This document shows positions 18,514 through 28,268 of a stretch of 52,151 nucleotides of DNA, in pieces. The stretch's first letter is position 1; every line of letters begins with the position of its first letter. The position numbers and the translations under genes were made by a program. The notes beneath the pieces are model-generated. The model worked only from the letters and a program-made list of their open reading frames with translations. It was not told where the DNA came from and did no database searches. Source of the DNA: Betaproteobacteria bacterium (lineage in GTDB: Bacteria > Pseudomonadota > Gammaproteobacteria > Burkholderiales > Burkholderiaceae_D); contig JANXTA010000141.1 of assembly GCA_025356395.1 (NCBI GenBank), forward strand, positions 1-52,151, in the 5' to 3' direction.

Positions 18514-19653
18514 ATGAACGCCATCCTCCGCTCTCTGCTCCTCCTCGCCACCATCGGCGCCACGCCGCTCGCGCATGCGGCGCTTCCTCTCGAGACCATC
18601 AAACTGCCACCCGGCTTCCGCATCGAGCTCGTGACCGATCGCGTGCCGAACGCGCGTGCGATGTCGCTCGGCCCCGTGGTCGACGGTCGCATGACGTTGT
18701 TCGTCGGCAGCCAGACGGCCGGCATGGTGTATGCGGTCGCGCTCGACCAGGGACGTGCGACCGACGTGCGCGTGATCGCCACGGGCCTGCAGATGCCGGT
18801 GGGCGTGGCGTACCGGAACGGGTCGCTATTCGTCTCGGCCGTGTCGCGCATCCTGCGTTACGACCAGGTCGACGGCGATCTCGCGAAGCGGCCGCCCGCA
18901 GCCGTCGTCACCGATCGCTTCCCGACCGAGACCCATCACGGCTGGAAGTTCATCGCCTTCGGACCCGACGGCGACCTGTACGTGCCGGTCGGCGCGCCGT
19001 GCAACATCTGCGAACGTGACGAGGACCGCTACTACAACATCCAGAAGATCAAGGCCGATGGCAGCGCGCGGACCGTCGTCGCGCGAGGCGTCCGCAACTC
19101 GGTCGGCTTCGACTGGAGTCCGGTCGACGGCTCGTTGTGGTTCACCGAGAACGGTCGCGACCTGCTCGGCGACGACATCCCGTCGGACGAACTGAATCAC
19201 GTTCCGGCCGGCACCACGGCCGCACCGCACTTCGGCTTCCCGTATTGCCACCAGGGCGACCTCGCGGACCCGGAATTCGGTCAGAAGAAGCCGTGCTCGC
19301 AGTTCACGCCGCCGAGCGCGAAGCTCGGCGCGCACGTGGCGGCGCTGGGCATGCGCTTCTACGCGCCGTCGACGACCGCGAGCGAGGCCTATCCGTCGAG
19401 CTATCGCAGCGGCGTGTTCATCGCCCAGCACGGGTCGTGGAATCGCTCGAAGAAGAGCGGCTATCGCGTGATGTATGTCGCGATCGATGGCTCGAAGGCC
19501 ACGAAGCAGGAGGTCTTTGCCGAAGGATGGCTGCGCAGCGACGAGTCGGCCTGGGGACGGCCGGCCGACGTGCTGCCGATGCCCGACGGCTCGTTGCTGA
19601 TCTCCGACGACCTGGCCGGCGCGATCTACCGCATCCGTTACGCGCCGACTTGA
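18514..19653 (+). CDS. PQQ-dependent sugar dehydrogenase-like (soluble GDH/sorbosone dehydrogenase family) periplasmic protein
   Basis: The protein has 379 residues from the ATG at 18514, which precedes a clear signal peptide (LRSLLLLATIGATPLAHA-A). The mature part has the beta-propeller hallmarks of the GSDH family: LPPGFRIELVTDRVPNAR, HHGWKFIAFGPDGDLYVPVG, NSVGFDWSPVDGSLWFTENG, DIPSDELNHV and the closing GRPADVLPMPDGSLLISDDL. Such enzymes oxidise sugars or related alcohols with PQQ and Ca2+, but many members have no proven activity, so the substrate is unknown. The open frame extends far upstream inside prsT; that part has no matching features. Its TGA overlaps the TTG start of the next gene. 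Confidence 0.85.
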   Translation: MNAILRSLLLLATIGATPLAHAALPLETIKLPPGFRIELVTDRVPNARAMSLGPVVDGRMTLFVGSQTAGMVYAVALDQGRATDVRVIATGLQMPVGVAYRNGSLFVSAVSRILRYDQVDGDLAKRPPAAVVTDRFPTETHHGWKFIAFGPDGDLYVPVGAPCNICERDEDRYYNIQKIKADGSARTVVARGVRNSVGFDWSPVDGSLWFTENGRDLLGDDIPSDELNHVPAGTTAAPHFGFPYCHQGDLADPEFGQKKPCSQFTPPSAKLGAHVAALGMRFYAPSTTASEAYPSSYRSGVFIAQHGSWNRSKKSGYRVMYVAIDGSKATKQEVFAEGWLRSDESAWGRPADVLPMPDGSLLISDDLAGAIYRIRYAPT

Positions 19654-20786
19654 ACGCGTTCGCAAGACTCGCGGTCGCAGCGAGTGCGGTGTGCCTCGCG
19701 GCTTGCGCATCGCTTCCCGCAACCCGCGAAGACACCACGCCGCGAGGCAGCTTCACGCTGCGACTGATCGGCCAGCAGAAGCTGGACCATCTCCTGCAGT
19801 TCGGCGGCACCACCGTCGGCGGGCTCTCGGGCATCGACTACGATCCAGAGGCCGACCTCTTCTACCTCATCAGCGACGACCGGTCCGACTTCGCACCGAC
19901 CCGCTTCTACACCGCGCGCCTCGCGATCGACGCGATGCGCTTCGGCGACGTCGCGTTGCAGACCGTCGTCACGCTGAAGCGCCCCGACGGCACGGTGTTC
20001 CCGCGGCACGCCGCGGACGCCGAAGCGATCCGCTACGACCCGCAGTCGCGCTCCCTGTGGTGGACCAGCGAGGGCGAACGCCATGACCCGTCGCGACTGA
20101 TCGAGCCGTTCATCCGGCACGCCTCGCTTGGCGGCGACTATCTCGACGAGGTGCCGCTGGACCCGATGTTCCACATCACCATGGAAGCGCGTGGACCCCG
20201 CGACAACCAGGTCTTTGAAGGAGCGACCCTCTCGGTCGACCGTCGGTCGTTGTGGATCTCGATGGAAGATCCGCTGATCCAGGACGGCCCGTTGCCGACA
20301 ATGCGCGAAGGCGCCTGGTCACGGATCTCGCGCTACGACCGGACCGCATCGGGCGGCTTCGGCAGGTTGCAGCAGCAACTCGCCTATCGCATCGATCCGA
20401 TTCCCTCGGCCGGCGCGTGGACGGCGAAGTACGCGCAGAACGGCATCTCGGAGATCCTCGCGATCGACACGACCCGCATGCTGGTGCTCGAACGCGCCTT
20501 CGCACTCGGCGCGGGCTGGCGTATCCGGCTCTTCGAGGCCGACTGGAGTTCGGCGAGCGACGTCAAGGCGATCCACGCCCTGGTCGACGCCGCGGCCTTC
20601 GTGCCGCTGACCAAGCGGCTCGTACTGGACTTCGGCACGCTCCACATGGCGATCGACAACCTCGAAGGCCTATGCTTCGGCCCCACGCTGACCAACGGGC
20701 ACCGGACCCTCGTGTTCGTGTCCGACGACAACTTCAACCCTGGCCAGTCCACGCAGTTCCTCGCCTTCGAGATCGTCCCGCGCTGA
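19650..20786 (+). CDS. Esterase-like activity of phytase family lipoprotein
   Basis: This phytase-like (PF13449-type) beta-propeller protein has 378 residues. Recognisable blocks are GGTTVGGLSGIDYDPEADLF, AEAIRYDPQSRSLWWTSEGE, DNQVFEGATLSVDRRSLWIS, NGISEILAIDTTRMLVLERAF and DNLEGLCFGPTLTNGHRTLV. The start is a TTG at 19650 overlapping the previous stop (TTGA); it gives a short signal with lipobox CLAAC (Cys about 19), and no ATG is available between the stop codon region and the domain. The reaction is not defined for this family; a secreted phosphoesterase role is only suggested. It is coupled to the sugar dehydrogenase and followed 21 bp later by a TM2 protein. Confidence 0.82.
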   Translation: MNAFARLAVAASAVCLAACASLPATREDTTPRGSFTLRLIGQQKLDHLLQFGGTTVGGLSGIDYDPEADLFYLISDDRSDFAPTRFYTARLAIDAMRFGDVALQTVVTLKRPDGTVFPRHAADAEAIRYDPQSRSLWWTSEGERHDPSRLIEPFIRHASLGGDYLDEVPLDPMFHITMEARGPRDNQVFEGATLSVDRRSLWISMEDPLIQDGPLPTMREGAWSRISRYDRTASGGFGRLQQQLAYRIDPIPSAGAWTAKYAQNGISEILAIDTTRMLVLERAFALGAGWRIRLFEADWSSASDVKAIHALVDAAAFVPLTKRLVLDFGTLHMAIDNLEGLCFGPTLTNGHRTLVFVSDDNFNPGQSTQFLAFEIVPR

Positions 20787-20807
20787 CCGGACGAGTCCCC
20801 TGCCCCC

Positions 20808-21236
20808 ATGCCTTTCAAGAACAAGACCCTCGCCACGCTGCTCGCCGCGCTGGGCGGCACCTTCGGCCTGCACCGCTTCTATCTCGAGGGTGGTCGCCGC
20901 GTGCTGCCCTGGCTGTACGTGCTGTTCTGCTGGACGCTGATCCCGACCTTCGCCGGCTTCATCGAGGCACTGCGCTTCGCGCTGACGCCCGACGACCGCT
21001 GGGACGCGCGCTGGAATGCAGGCGCCTCGCGCACCAGCGACTCGGGCTGGTTCGTGATCCTGCTCGCGGTCCTGACGCTGTCCGGCGGCGTCACATTGCT
21101 GATGACCGTGCTGTCGTTCGGCATCGGCCGCTACGTCGGCTCGGGCGAGAGTTTTTTTTCGACGATCGAACTGTCGACGTTCAGTCGAACAGCCGTTGCT
21201 GCGCCGTCGGCTTCAAAGGGGCCACCGGCCGCCTGA
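20808..21236 (+). CDS. TM2-domain membrane protein
   Basis: The 142-residue protein begins MPFKNKTLATLLAALGGTFG, then LHRFYLEGG, the TM2 signature (GGxxGxHRFYL) seen in short betaproteobacterial membrane proteins. Three hydrophobic helices are visible: about 8-24, 32-50 and 82-104. DDRWDARWN in the loop is also conserved in that group. The function is unknown. The last ~20 residues (after a run of eight T at 21152-21159) are Ser/Ala-rich, and the gene end overlaps the convergent radical SAM gene by 56 bp. The C-terminal tail is therefore the least certain part, and a slip in the T-run would change it. Confidence 0.75.
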   Translation: MPFKNKTLATLLAALGGTFGLHRFYLEGGRRVLPWLYVLFCWTLIPTFAGFIEALRFALTPDDRWDARWNAGASRTSDSGWFVILLAVLTLSGGVTLLMTVLSFGIGRYVGSGESFFSTIELSTFSRTAVAAPSASKGPPAA

Positions 21237-22392
21237 ACTGCGAGTTGTCGAAATGGTGGCGCTTGCTGTTCAGCCCGTGACGCGCGCAGGCCGCATGGAA
21301 ACGCTGGGCGAACAGTTCGGCCCAGATCCCCTCCCCCGTCATGCGCTTGCCGAAGCGCGAGTCGTAGTCCTTGCCGCCGCGCATGTCGCGGATGCGGTTC
21401 ATGACGCGCTCGGCGCGCAGCGGAAAGTGCGTGCGCAACCAGAGCTGGAAGACCTCGTTCAGTTCCCAGGGCAGCCGTAGCACGATGAAGTGCGCGCTGT
21501 GCGCACCGGCCGCGGCGGCGGCCTCGACGATGTGTTCCATCTCGCCGTCGGTGATGAACGGGATCACCGGCGACACGTTGACCGACACCGGCACACCGGC
21601 ATCGACCAGCGTGCGCACGGTCCGCAAGCGGCGCGCCGGACTGGCCGCGCGCGGCTCGAGCTTGCGCGACAACTCGTGGTCGAGCGTCGTGATGGTGATC
21701 GATGCGCGCGCGAGGTCGCGCGCCGCGAGCGGCACCAGCAGGTCGAGGTCGCGCTCGATCAATGACGACTTCGTGATCAGGCCGAAGGGATTGCGCGCCT
21801 CGTGCAGCACCTCGAGCACCGAGCGGGTGATCTTCAGGTCGCGCTCGATCGGCTGATAGGCGTCGGTGTTGACGCCGACGGCAATCGTGTCGGGCACGTA
21901 GGACGGCTTGGCCAGTTCCTGTGTCAGCAAGACGGCCGCGTTGGTCTTGGCGAACAGCCGCGACTCGAAGTCCAGACCGGCCGACAGGCCGAGATAGCTG
22001 TGGGTCGGTCGCGCGAAGCAGTAGATGCAGCCGTGCTCGCATCCGCGATAGGGATTAAGCGAGATGCGGAACGGGATGTCGGGCGAGTCGTTGCGCGAGA
22101 GGATCGTGCGGGCGCGCTCGACCGTGATGGTGGTCTTCAGCGGCGCTTCGTCCAGGTCGGCTTCCGCCGCTTCGTCCCAGCCATTGTCGAAGCTCTCGCG
22201 CACGTCGACTTCGTAGCGACCCTGCACATTGACGATCGCGCCGCGACCCCTGCGCGCCTGCGGATGAAACACCAGCGGCTGCACGACCGGATCGCGATCG
22301 ACATCCGGCGGCAGCGCCTGCGTGTCGTGGCGATCGACCGTCCGCTCCCCGTCGTTCAGGTCGCGATCGCGCTGGTCTGGACGAGTTGGCAT
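21181..22392 (-). CDS. PA0069-family radical SAM protein
   Basis: The protein has 403 residues from ATG 22392; the frame can also start at a GTG at 22407. The radical SAM cluster motif is C-x3-C-x2-C in RGCEHGCIYCFARPTHSY. Other typical blocks are NPYRGCEHG, GVNTDAYQPIER, GLITKSSLIERD and SVSPVIPFITD-like VNVSPVIPFITDGEMEHI. It is related to spore photoproduct lyase-type proteins (Rv2578c/PA0069), but the substrate is not known. The preferred ATG has a purine-rich GGAAGGTGGGGGG directly upstream, and that region lies inside the end of the DUF4864 gene (37-bp overlap), so the two are probably co-transcribed. It is convergent with the TM2 gene. Confidence 0.88.
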   Translation of the reverse strand: MPTRPDQRDRDLNDGERTVDRHDTQALPPDVDRDPVVQPLVFHPQARRGRGAIVNVQGRYEVDVRESFDNGWDEAAEADLDEAPLKTTITVERARTILSRNDSPDIPFRISLNPYRGCEHGCIYCFARPTHSYLGLSAGLDFESRLFAKTNAAVLLTQELAKPSYVPDTIAVGVNTDAYQPIERDLKITRSVLEVLHEARNPFGLITKSSLIERDLDLLVPLAARDLARASITITTLDHELSRKLEPRAASPARRLRTVRTLVDAGVPVSVNVSPVIPFITDGEMEHIVEAAAAAGAHSAHFIVLRLPWELNEVFQLWLRTHFPLRAERVMNRIRDMRGGKDYDSRFGKRMTGEGIWAELFAQRFHAACARHGLNSKRHHFDNSQFRRPVAPLKPTAQQRLFD

Positions 22393-22784
22393 CCCCCCAC
22401 CTTCCACGACTTGTCGGGCTGCCGCTTCATCGAAAAGAGGGCCCGCCAGACCTTGCCTTCACCGTCGACGATCTGCACGGTCTCGACCCAATGACCGGCG
22501 ACGATGTCGATGCCGATGAAGGACACGCTCGAGGACCGGTACACCGGCTCGTAGTGCTCGCGAACCATCTGCATGAACGCGTCGGACGACCCGAACATGC
22601 GGCGGATATCGGGCGTCGCGAAACCGAATGCGCTGTCGGCGTCGTTGCGCCCGAAGGCATCGAGCTGCTTGCGGATGGTGAGCTCGATCGCGCACTGGTC
22701 GGCCGTGCCGATCTTCTCGGCGGCGGGCGCGCGCTCGGCCACGACCAGCGTCGCGAACAGGACGATCGAATGGATCACGGTCAT
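22356..22784 (-). CDS. DUF4864-domain protein, probably exported
   Basis: The protein has 142 residues from the ATG at 22784 (MTVIHSIVLFATLVVAERAP), which gives a hydrophobic signal-like N-terminus ending near APAAEK. The reading frame extends back to 22850, but those 22 residues would bury the signal. The domain contains CAIELTIRKQLDAFGRNDAD, AFGFATPDIRRMFGSSDAFM and a C-terminal VGGCQLV, as in DUF4864, an NTF2/SnoaL-like fold of unknown role. It overlaps the radical SAM gene downstream by 37 bp. Confidence 0.72.
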   Translation of the reverse strand: MTVIHSIVLFATLVVAERAPAAEKIGTADQCAIELTIRKQLDAFGRNDADSAFGFATPDIRRMFGSSDAFMQMVREHYEPVYRSSSVSFIGIDIVAGHWVETVQIVDGEGKVWRALFSMKRQPDKSWKVGGCQLVQTSAIAT

Positions 22785-22831
22785 CGTCAATCGCGTCAGG
22801 TCGAAGGGACGAACGACGATCCGAAAGCACT

Positions 22832-22857
22832 CTAATCGATTAGTGAACATTCGTTCA
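22832..22857. promoter_or_regulatory. Two adjacent palindromes in a divergent intergenic region
   Basis: CTAATCGATTAG (22832-22843) is a perfect 12-bp palindrome. TGAAC-attc-GTTCA (22844-22857) abuts it and has perfect 5-bp arms. They lie between the DUF4864 gene (minus) and the small membrane-protein gene (plus), a likely operator position. The second resembles TetR-type operators and the GAAC-N4-GTTC box, but no regulator gene is nearby. Confidence 0.4.
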
Positions 22858-22949
22858 GTCTACCTTCAGATGGAGTTTCGACCAACCTCGGGACGGAAAA
22901 AAGGGCGGACGCGTGCGGGATAATGCGGTTCTTCTCCGGAAATCGCATC

Positions 22950-23156
22950 ATGGCTCTCTTCGTCAAAACCCGCCTGCACGTTGTCAGCGCCGTGCTCATC
23001 CTGCTGGGGCTCTATTCGATCGCCGGACTGGCGTGGTCGCTGTGGATGCACAGCGAGGAATCGGTGATCGTGTGGGTCGTGATCGTCATCGTGGCATTCG
23101 CCGGCGCCTTCGCGAACCAGGCGTGGATCGCAAAAAAAAGGAGGCGAACGCAGTAG
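22950..23156 (+). CDS. Small two-helix membrane protein, unknown function
   Basis: From ATG 22950 the product is 68 residues: MALFVKTRLHVVSAVLILLG, a second helix (VIVWVVIVIVAFAGAFAN) and a basic tail KKRRRTQ, an arrangement expected for a small inner-membrane protein. An in-frame ATG at 22923 adds MRFFSGNRI. A GGAAA about 10 bp upstream of 22950 may serve as ribosome site. I do not recognise a family. Its last codons are formed by the typA terminator read in the opposite direction. Confidence 0.5.
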   Translation: MALFVKTRLHVVSAVLILLGLYSIAGLAWSLWMHSEESVIVWVVIVIVAFAGAFANQAWIAKKRRRTQ

Positions 23157-23168
23157 CGTCACCTCCTT
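23132..23168 (-). terminator. Intrinsic terminator of typA, overlapping the end of the small convergent gene
   Basis: On the minus strand AAGGAGG, an inner ACGC-TACT-GCGT stem and CCTCCTT are followed by a run of eight T (the A-run at 23132-23139). It begins 43 bp after the typA stop. The basic KKRRRTQ tail of the plus-strand gene is encoded by the same bases. Confidence 0.85.
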
Positions 23169-23211
23169 ATCGTTCCAACACGCGAGCTGCGTGTCGAAGA
23201 TCCCGCGGTCG

Positions 23212-25131
<1,920 letters not shown>

Positions 25132-25216
25132 ACGAGGCTCGCGAATCAGGAGAGATGGGATGGATGGCGGACGAGTGCAGATGCGCGTGAACAGTCCGCC
25201 TTTAAGGCAACCCAAG

Positions 25217-25225
25217 AGTGTATCA
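25217..25225 (-). promoter_or_regulatory. Extended -10 promoter candidate for typA
   Basis: The minus strand reads TGATACACT, an extended -10 (TGn-TACACT), 86 bp upstream of the typA ATG. No good -35 is present at the usual spacing. The same nine bases occur in the stronger promoter upstream of rimP. Confidence 0.45.
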
Positions 25226-25277
25226 GTTGCAGTGCACAATCCGATTGCACGATTTGCGATCCGACACGAGAAAGACG

Positions 25278-26225
25278 TCAGCGCGATGTATTTGCGACGA
25301 GTCGGACCGGGGCCAGGCGATCGTCGTAGCCGACGAGCCCGGTTCCGAGCAGCGTGTCGTCGTCGCGATAGACCCGCACGCGCCCCTGGATCGATGTGTC
25401 GCTCCAGGCCAGCCGCTGGCCTTCGACGAAGCGCCGCGCCAGTTCGTGCTCCAGGTCGATGCGCGGCAGGCCGGCGATCAGCGTGTCGATCGGTAGCACA
25501 TGGGCATCGCGCTCTTCGGGTTCCAGGCGCTCGAGCGCCTCGAGCGCGATCGAGACCCCGAGCGCGAGGCTGCCGACCGTGAGGCGGCGCAACGCGATCA
25601 GATGGCCCCCGCAGCCGAGCCGATTGCCGATGTCCTCGGCCAGCGTACGGATGTACGTGCCCTTCGAGCAGTGCACGACGATCGCCAGCGTGTCGCCCTC
25701 GAAGGCCGTCACGTCGAGGGCGTGGATGGTCACGCCGCGCGCCGCGCGTTCGACAGTGATGCCCTGGCGTGCGTAGTCGTAGAGCGGCCGGCCGTCGCGC
25801 TTAAGGGCCGAGTACATCGGCGGCACCTGCTCGATCGGACCTCGAAAATCTTCGAGCACCGCGTCCAAAGCGGCGCGATCGACGGCCACCTCGCGCGTCA
25901 GCACGGCCTGTCCTTCGGCATCCCCAGTGTCGGTGTTGATGCCCAGCCGGACCGTCGCCGCGTACGACTTGTCAGCGTCGAGCAGATCCGACGCGAACTT
26001 GGTGGCCTCGCCGAAGCACAGCGGCAGCAGGCCGCTGGCCATCGGATCGAGCGTGCCGGTGTGGCCGCCCTTCTCCGCGCGCAGCGCACGGCGCGCGCGG
26101 GCAAGCGCCGCTGTGGACGTGATGCCCGACGGCTTGTCGATCAGCAACACCCCGTGGAGCGGGCGCCACGCGATCTTCGGTCTATCGACGCCGCGCGAAG
26201 CGCTGCGCGATCGGGCGTCGTCCAT
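25278..26225 (-). CDS. truB: tRNA pseudouridine(55) synthase TruB
   Basis: The 315-residue enzyme makes pseudouridine 55 in the T-loop of tRNAs. The catalytic Asp is residue 60 in [16 protein letters not shown]. Other motifs are [51 protein letters not shown] and a C-terminal PUA-like part ([21 protein letters not shown]). Its ATG shares one base with the rbfA stop (TGATG), so it is coupled to rbfA, as is common in proteobacteria. Confidence 0.96.
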   Translation of the reverse strand: MDDARSRSASRGVDRPKIAWRPLHGVLLIDKPSGITSTAALARARRALRAEKGGHTGTLDPMASGLLPLCFGEATKFASDLLDADKSYAATVRLGINTDTGDAEGQAVLTREVAVDRAALDAVLEDFRGPIEQVPPMYSALKRDGRPLYDYARQGITVERAARGVTIHALDVTAFEGDTLAIVVHCSKGTYIRTLAEDIGNRLGCGGHLIALRRLTVGSLALGVSIALEALERLEPEERDAHVLPIDTLIAGLPRIDLEHELARRFVEGQRLAWSDTSIQGRVRVYRDDDTLLGTGLVGYDDRLAPVRLVANTSR

Positions 26226-26596
26226 CAGTCCACGGCCCGCGTCGCGTTGGCGGCGTCGATCAGTTGCGAGAGCGCCGCGCCTTCCTTGACCGACTTGTCG
26301 TGCACGAAGTGCAGCATCGGCACGGTATGGATCGAGAGCCGCTTGAACAGCAGGCTGTGCAACCAGCCGGCCTTGGCCTGCAGGGCCTCGCGCGCGCCGT
26401 CGCCGTCGTCGTTCAGCGTCGTGAAGAAGATCTTGGCGTGCGCATAGTCGGGCGTCAGCTCGACGTCGGTAATCGTGACCAGCATGGCGCGCGGATCGCG
26501 GACCTCGCGCGGGATCAGTTCCGCCAGGTCACGTGCGATCTGCGACGCGATGCGCAGGTTGCGATTGGGGATCGCCTTCGAATGCTTGGTAGCCAT
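26225..26596 (-). CDS. rbfA: Ribosome-binding factor A
   Basis: The product is 123 residues, near the usual length. It matures the 30S subunit by acting on the 5' end of 16S rRNA. Family features include [40 protein letters not shown] and a C-terminal [19 protein letters not shown] (KH-like fold). It is 16 bp downstream of an unusual neighbour, a membrane glycosyltransferase that separates it from infB, and overlaps truB by one base. Confidence 0.95.
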   Translation of the reverse strand: MATKHSKAIPNRNLRIASQIARDLAELIPREVRDPRAMLVTITDVELTPDYAHAKIFFTTLNDDGDGAREALQAKAGWLHSLLFKRLSIHTVPMLHFVHDKSVKEGAALSQLIDAANATRAVD

Positions 26597-26612
26597 CGGT
26601 GTTCTCGATTAT

Positions 26613-28184
26613 TCAATGCGCCGGGCGGACGAATCGCATCACGCGAAGGTCGCCGGGCTGGAAGACGTCTTCACCCTGGAGCACGAAGCCCGCGGCCCGC
26701 AGCGCGGCCGGCATGGCTTCCTGGAGATCATAGGTGTTGTTGAGCCGGGTCAACAGCACGACGCGCGGCTCGGCGGCGAGTCTGCGCATCAGCGGCGATA
26801 GGTCCTGGCCCACCACCGACGGCGCGCACTTGCCCGACGGATAGCGTGCGGTCATGTCGGGCGCGGGATAGTCCGCGGGCAGCCCGATCACATGGACCTC
26901 GACGTGCTGCATGTTCGACTCGTGCTGCAGCGGCAGGACCAGTTCGTTCGGCACGACGAGGATCGGCGCGCCGGGCGCCGTCGCCGCGATCCGTGCAACC
27001 ACCGGACGCCAGGGTTCCTTGACGTGATCGGCGCCGACGTAGCGCTCGAGCGAATAGAGATGGATCGCGACCACCGCGATCGCGATCGCGTAACGCAGCG
27101 CCGCGCGCTTGAGCAGGACCACCGAAGCCGCCAGCACCAGCGCGAGTGCCGGCGCGGCCGTGATCAGGGCGCGCGAGATCAGGATCGGCTTCATCGCATA
27201 GCTGATGCCGATGTTCAGCGCGACCGGCAGGACCGCGAGGCAGCCGAGCATCAGGGCCCAGCGCCAGCCGATGCGACGCCAGACCAGCGCGATGCCGCCC
27301 ACCATCGCGAGCGCGATCCACCAGGTCAGCCGCAACACGTCGAGGCCGATCAGGTTGTGCAGTTCGAAGGTTATGCCGGCGAAGCTGGGTGCCGGGATCC
27401 AGAAGTCATCCGTGACCTCGCGCGCCTGCGCGATCAGCAGCGGCCAGTCGGGCGCCCAGAACAGCGCGACCAGCACGCCGGCCGCGACCACCGGCACCAC
27501 CACGATGCGACTGTCGCGATCGGCGATCCACAGCGCGATGAACGCGATGCTGACCGCGCCGAGTACCAGCACCGCGGTGTTGTTGGTCCACACCACGACC
27601 AGGGCGCCGATCAGCAGCGTCAGCCAGCTGGACCCGGGCATGCGATCGGTCCAGGCGATCGCGAGTTGCCGTTCGCGCGACTGCATCGCGCGAACGATCG
27701 TCAGGCAGCTCCAGGTAAGCAGCGCCGCGCCGAAGCACAGCAGCGCGTAAGGCCTTGCCTCGACGGAGAAATAGACCTGGAACGGCGTCAGCGAGAACAG
27801 CAGCGCCGCGAACACGCCGATGCCGAAACGATCATCGCTGCGTCCGCGCGCGCGATCGAGTTCGCGCCCTGCCACGTAGACCACGACGACGGTACCCAGT
27901 CCGAACAGCATCGACAGCGCACGCATCGCGACCGTGCCGTCGCCAAACAACGAAATCCACGGATGGAGCAACGCGAAGTACAACGGCGGATGGGGATCGC
28001 AGGTCGGCACCAGGGTCCACAGCGCCGTGAGCCGCTGCTGCGCGTCCCACCACGAGTAGCCCTCGTCGAGCCACAGCGCATCGCGATCGATGACCAGTGC
28101 CCGGATGATCGCTGCCAAGGCAACGATCGCCAGCAGCAGCCAGGGGAAGCGACGCGGAGACCGCGTGACGGTCGGTGTGCTCAT
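26613..28184 (-). CDS. Membrane glycosyltransferase, GT39/ArnT-like (PMT superfamily)
   Basis: The 523-residue polytopic protein starts at ATG 28184 (MSTPTVTRSPRRFPWLLL). A first helix is followed by DRDALWLDEGYSWWDAQ, with the Asp-Glu pair in the first periplasmic loop that marks GT-C enzymes. CDPHPPLYFALLHPWISLFG is also typical of the family. About ten further hydrophobic helices follow to residue ~390, and then a soluble C-terminal region. Such proteins move sugars from polyprenyl-phosphate donors onto lipids, glycans or proteins in the periplasm; the acceptor is unknown. It has no clear Shine-Dalgarno. The frame can extend to a TTG at 28235 inside a hairpin, which is unlikely. It lies between infB and rbfA, an uncommon position. 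Confidence 0.85.
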   Translation of the reverse strand: MSTPTVTRSPRRFPWLLLAIVALAAIIRALVIDRDALWLDEGYSWWDAQQRLTALWTLVPTCDPHPPLYFALLHPWISLFGDGTVAMRALSMLFGLGTVVVVYVAGRELDRARGRSDDRFGIGVFAALLFSLTPFQVYFSVEARPYALLCFGAALLTWSCLTIVRAMQSRERQLAIAWTDRMPGSSWLTLLIGALVVVWTNNTAVLVLGAVSIAFIALWIADRDSRIVVVPVVAAGVLVALFWAPDWPLLIAQAREVTDDFWIPAPSFAGITFELHNLIGLDVLRLTWWIALAMVGGIALVWRRIGWRWALMLGCLAVLPVALNIGISYAMKPILISRALITAAPALALVLAASVVLLKRAALRYAIAIAVVAIHLYSLERYVGADHVKEPWRPVVARIAATAPGAPILVVPNELVLPLQHESNMQHVEVHVIGLPADYPAPDMTARYPSGKCAPSVVGQDLSPLMRRLAAEPRVVLLTRLNNTYDLQEAMPAALRAAGFVLQGEDVFQPGDLRVMRFVRPAH

Positions 28185-28222
28185 GCGGATACGGGCGGTC
28201 GGGATGCGACTCCTGAAACGAC

Positions 28223-28245
28223 CGGGCGAGCCCAAGGCTCGCCCG
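28223..28245 (-). terminator. Strong hairpin after infB, possible terminator or attenuator
   Basis: CGGGCGAGCC and GGCTCGCCCG form a perfect 10-bp stem with a 3-nt loop, starting 23 bp after the infB stop. On the minus strand it is followed by GTCGTTTC, a poor U-tract, so termination may be partial, and the hairpin may instead protect the upstream transcript end. Confidence 0.55.
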
Positions 28246-28268
28246 ATGTGACAGCGGTTCGCGCGGCC

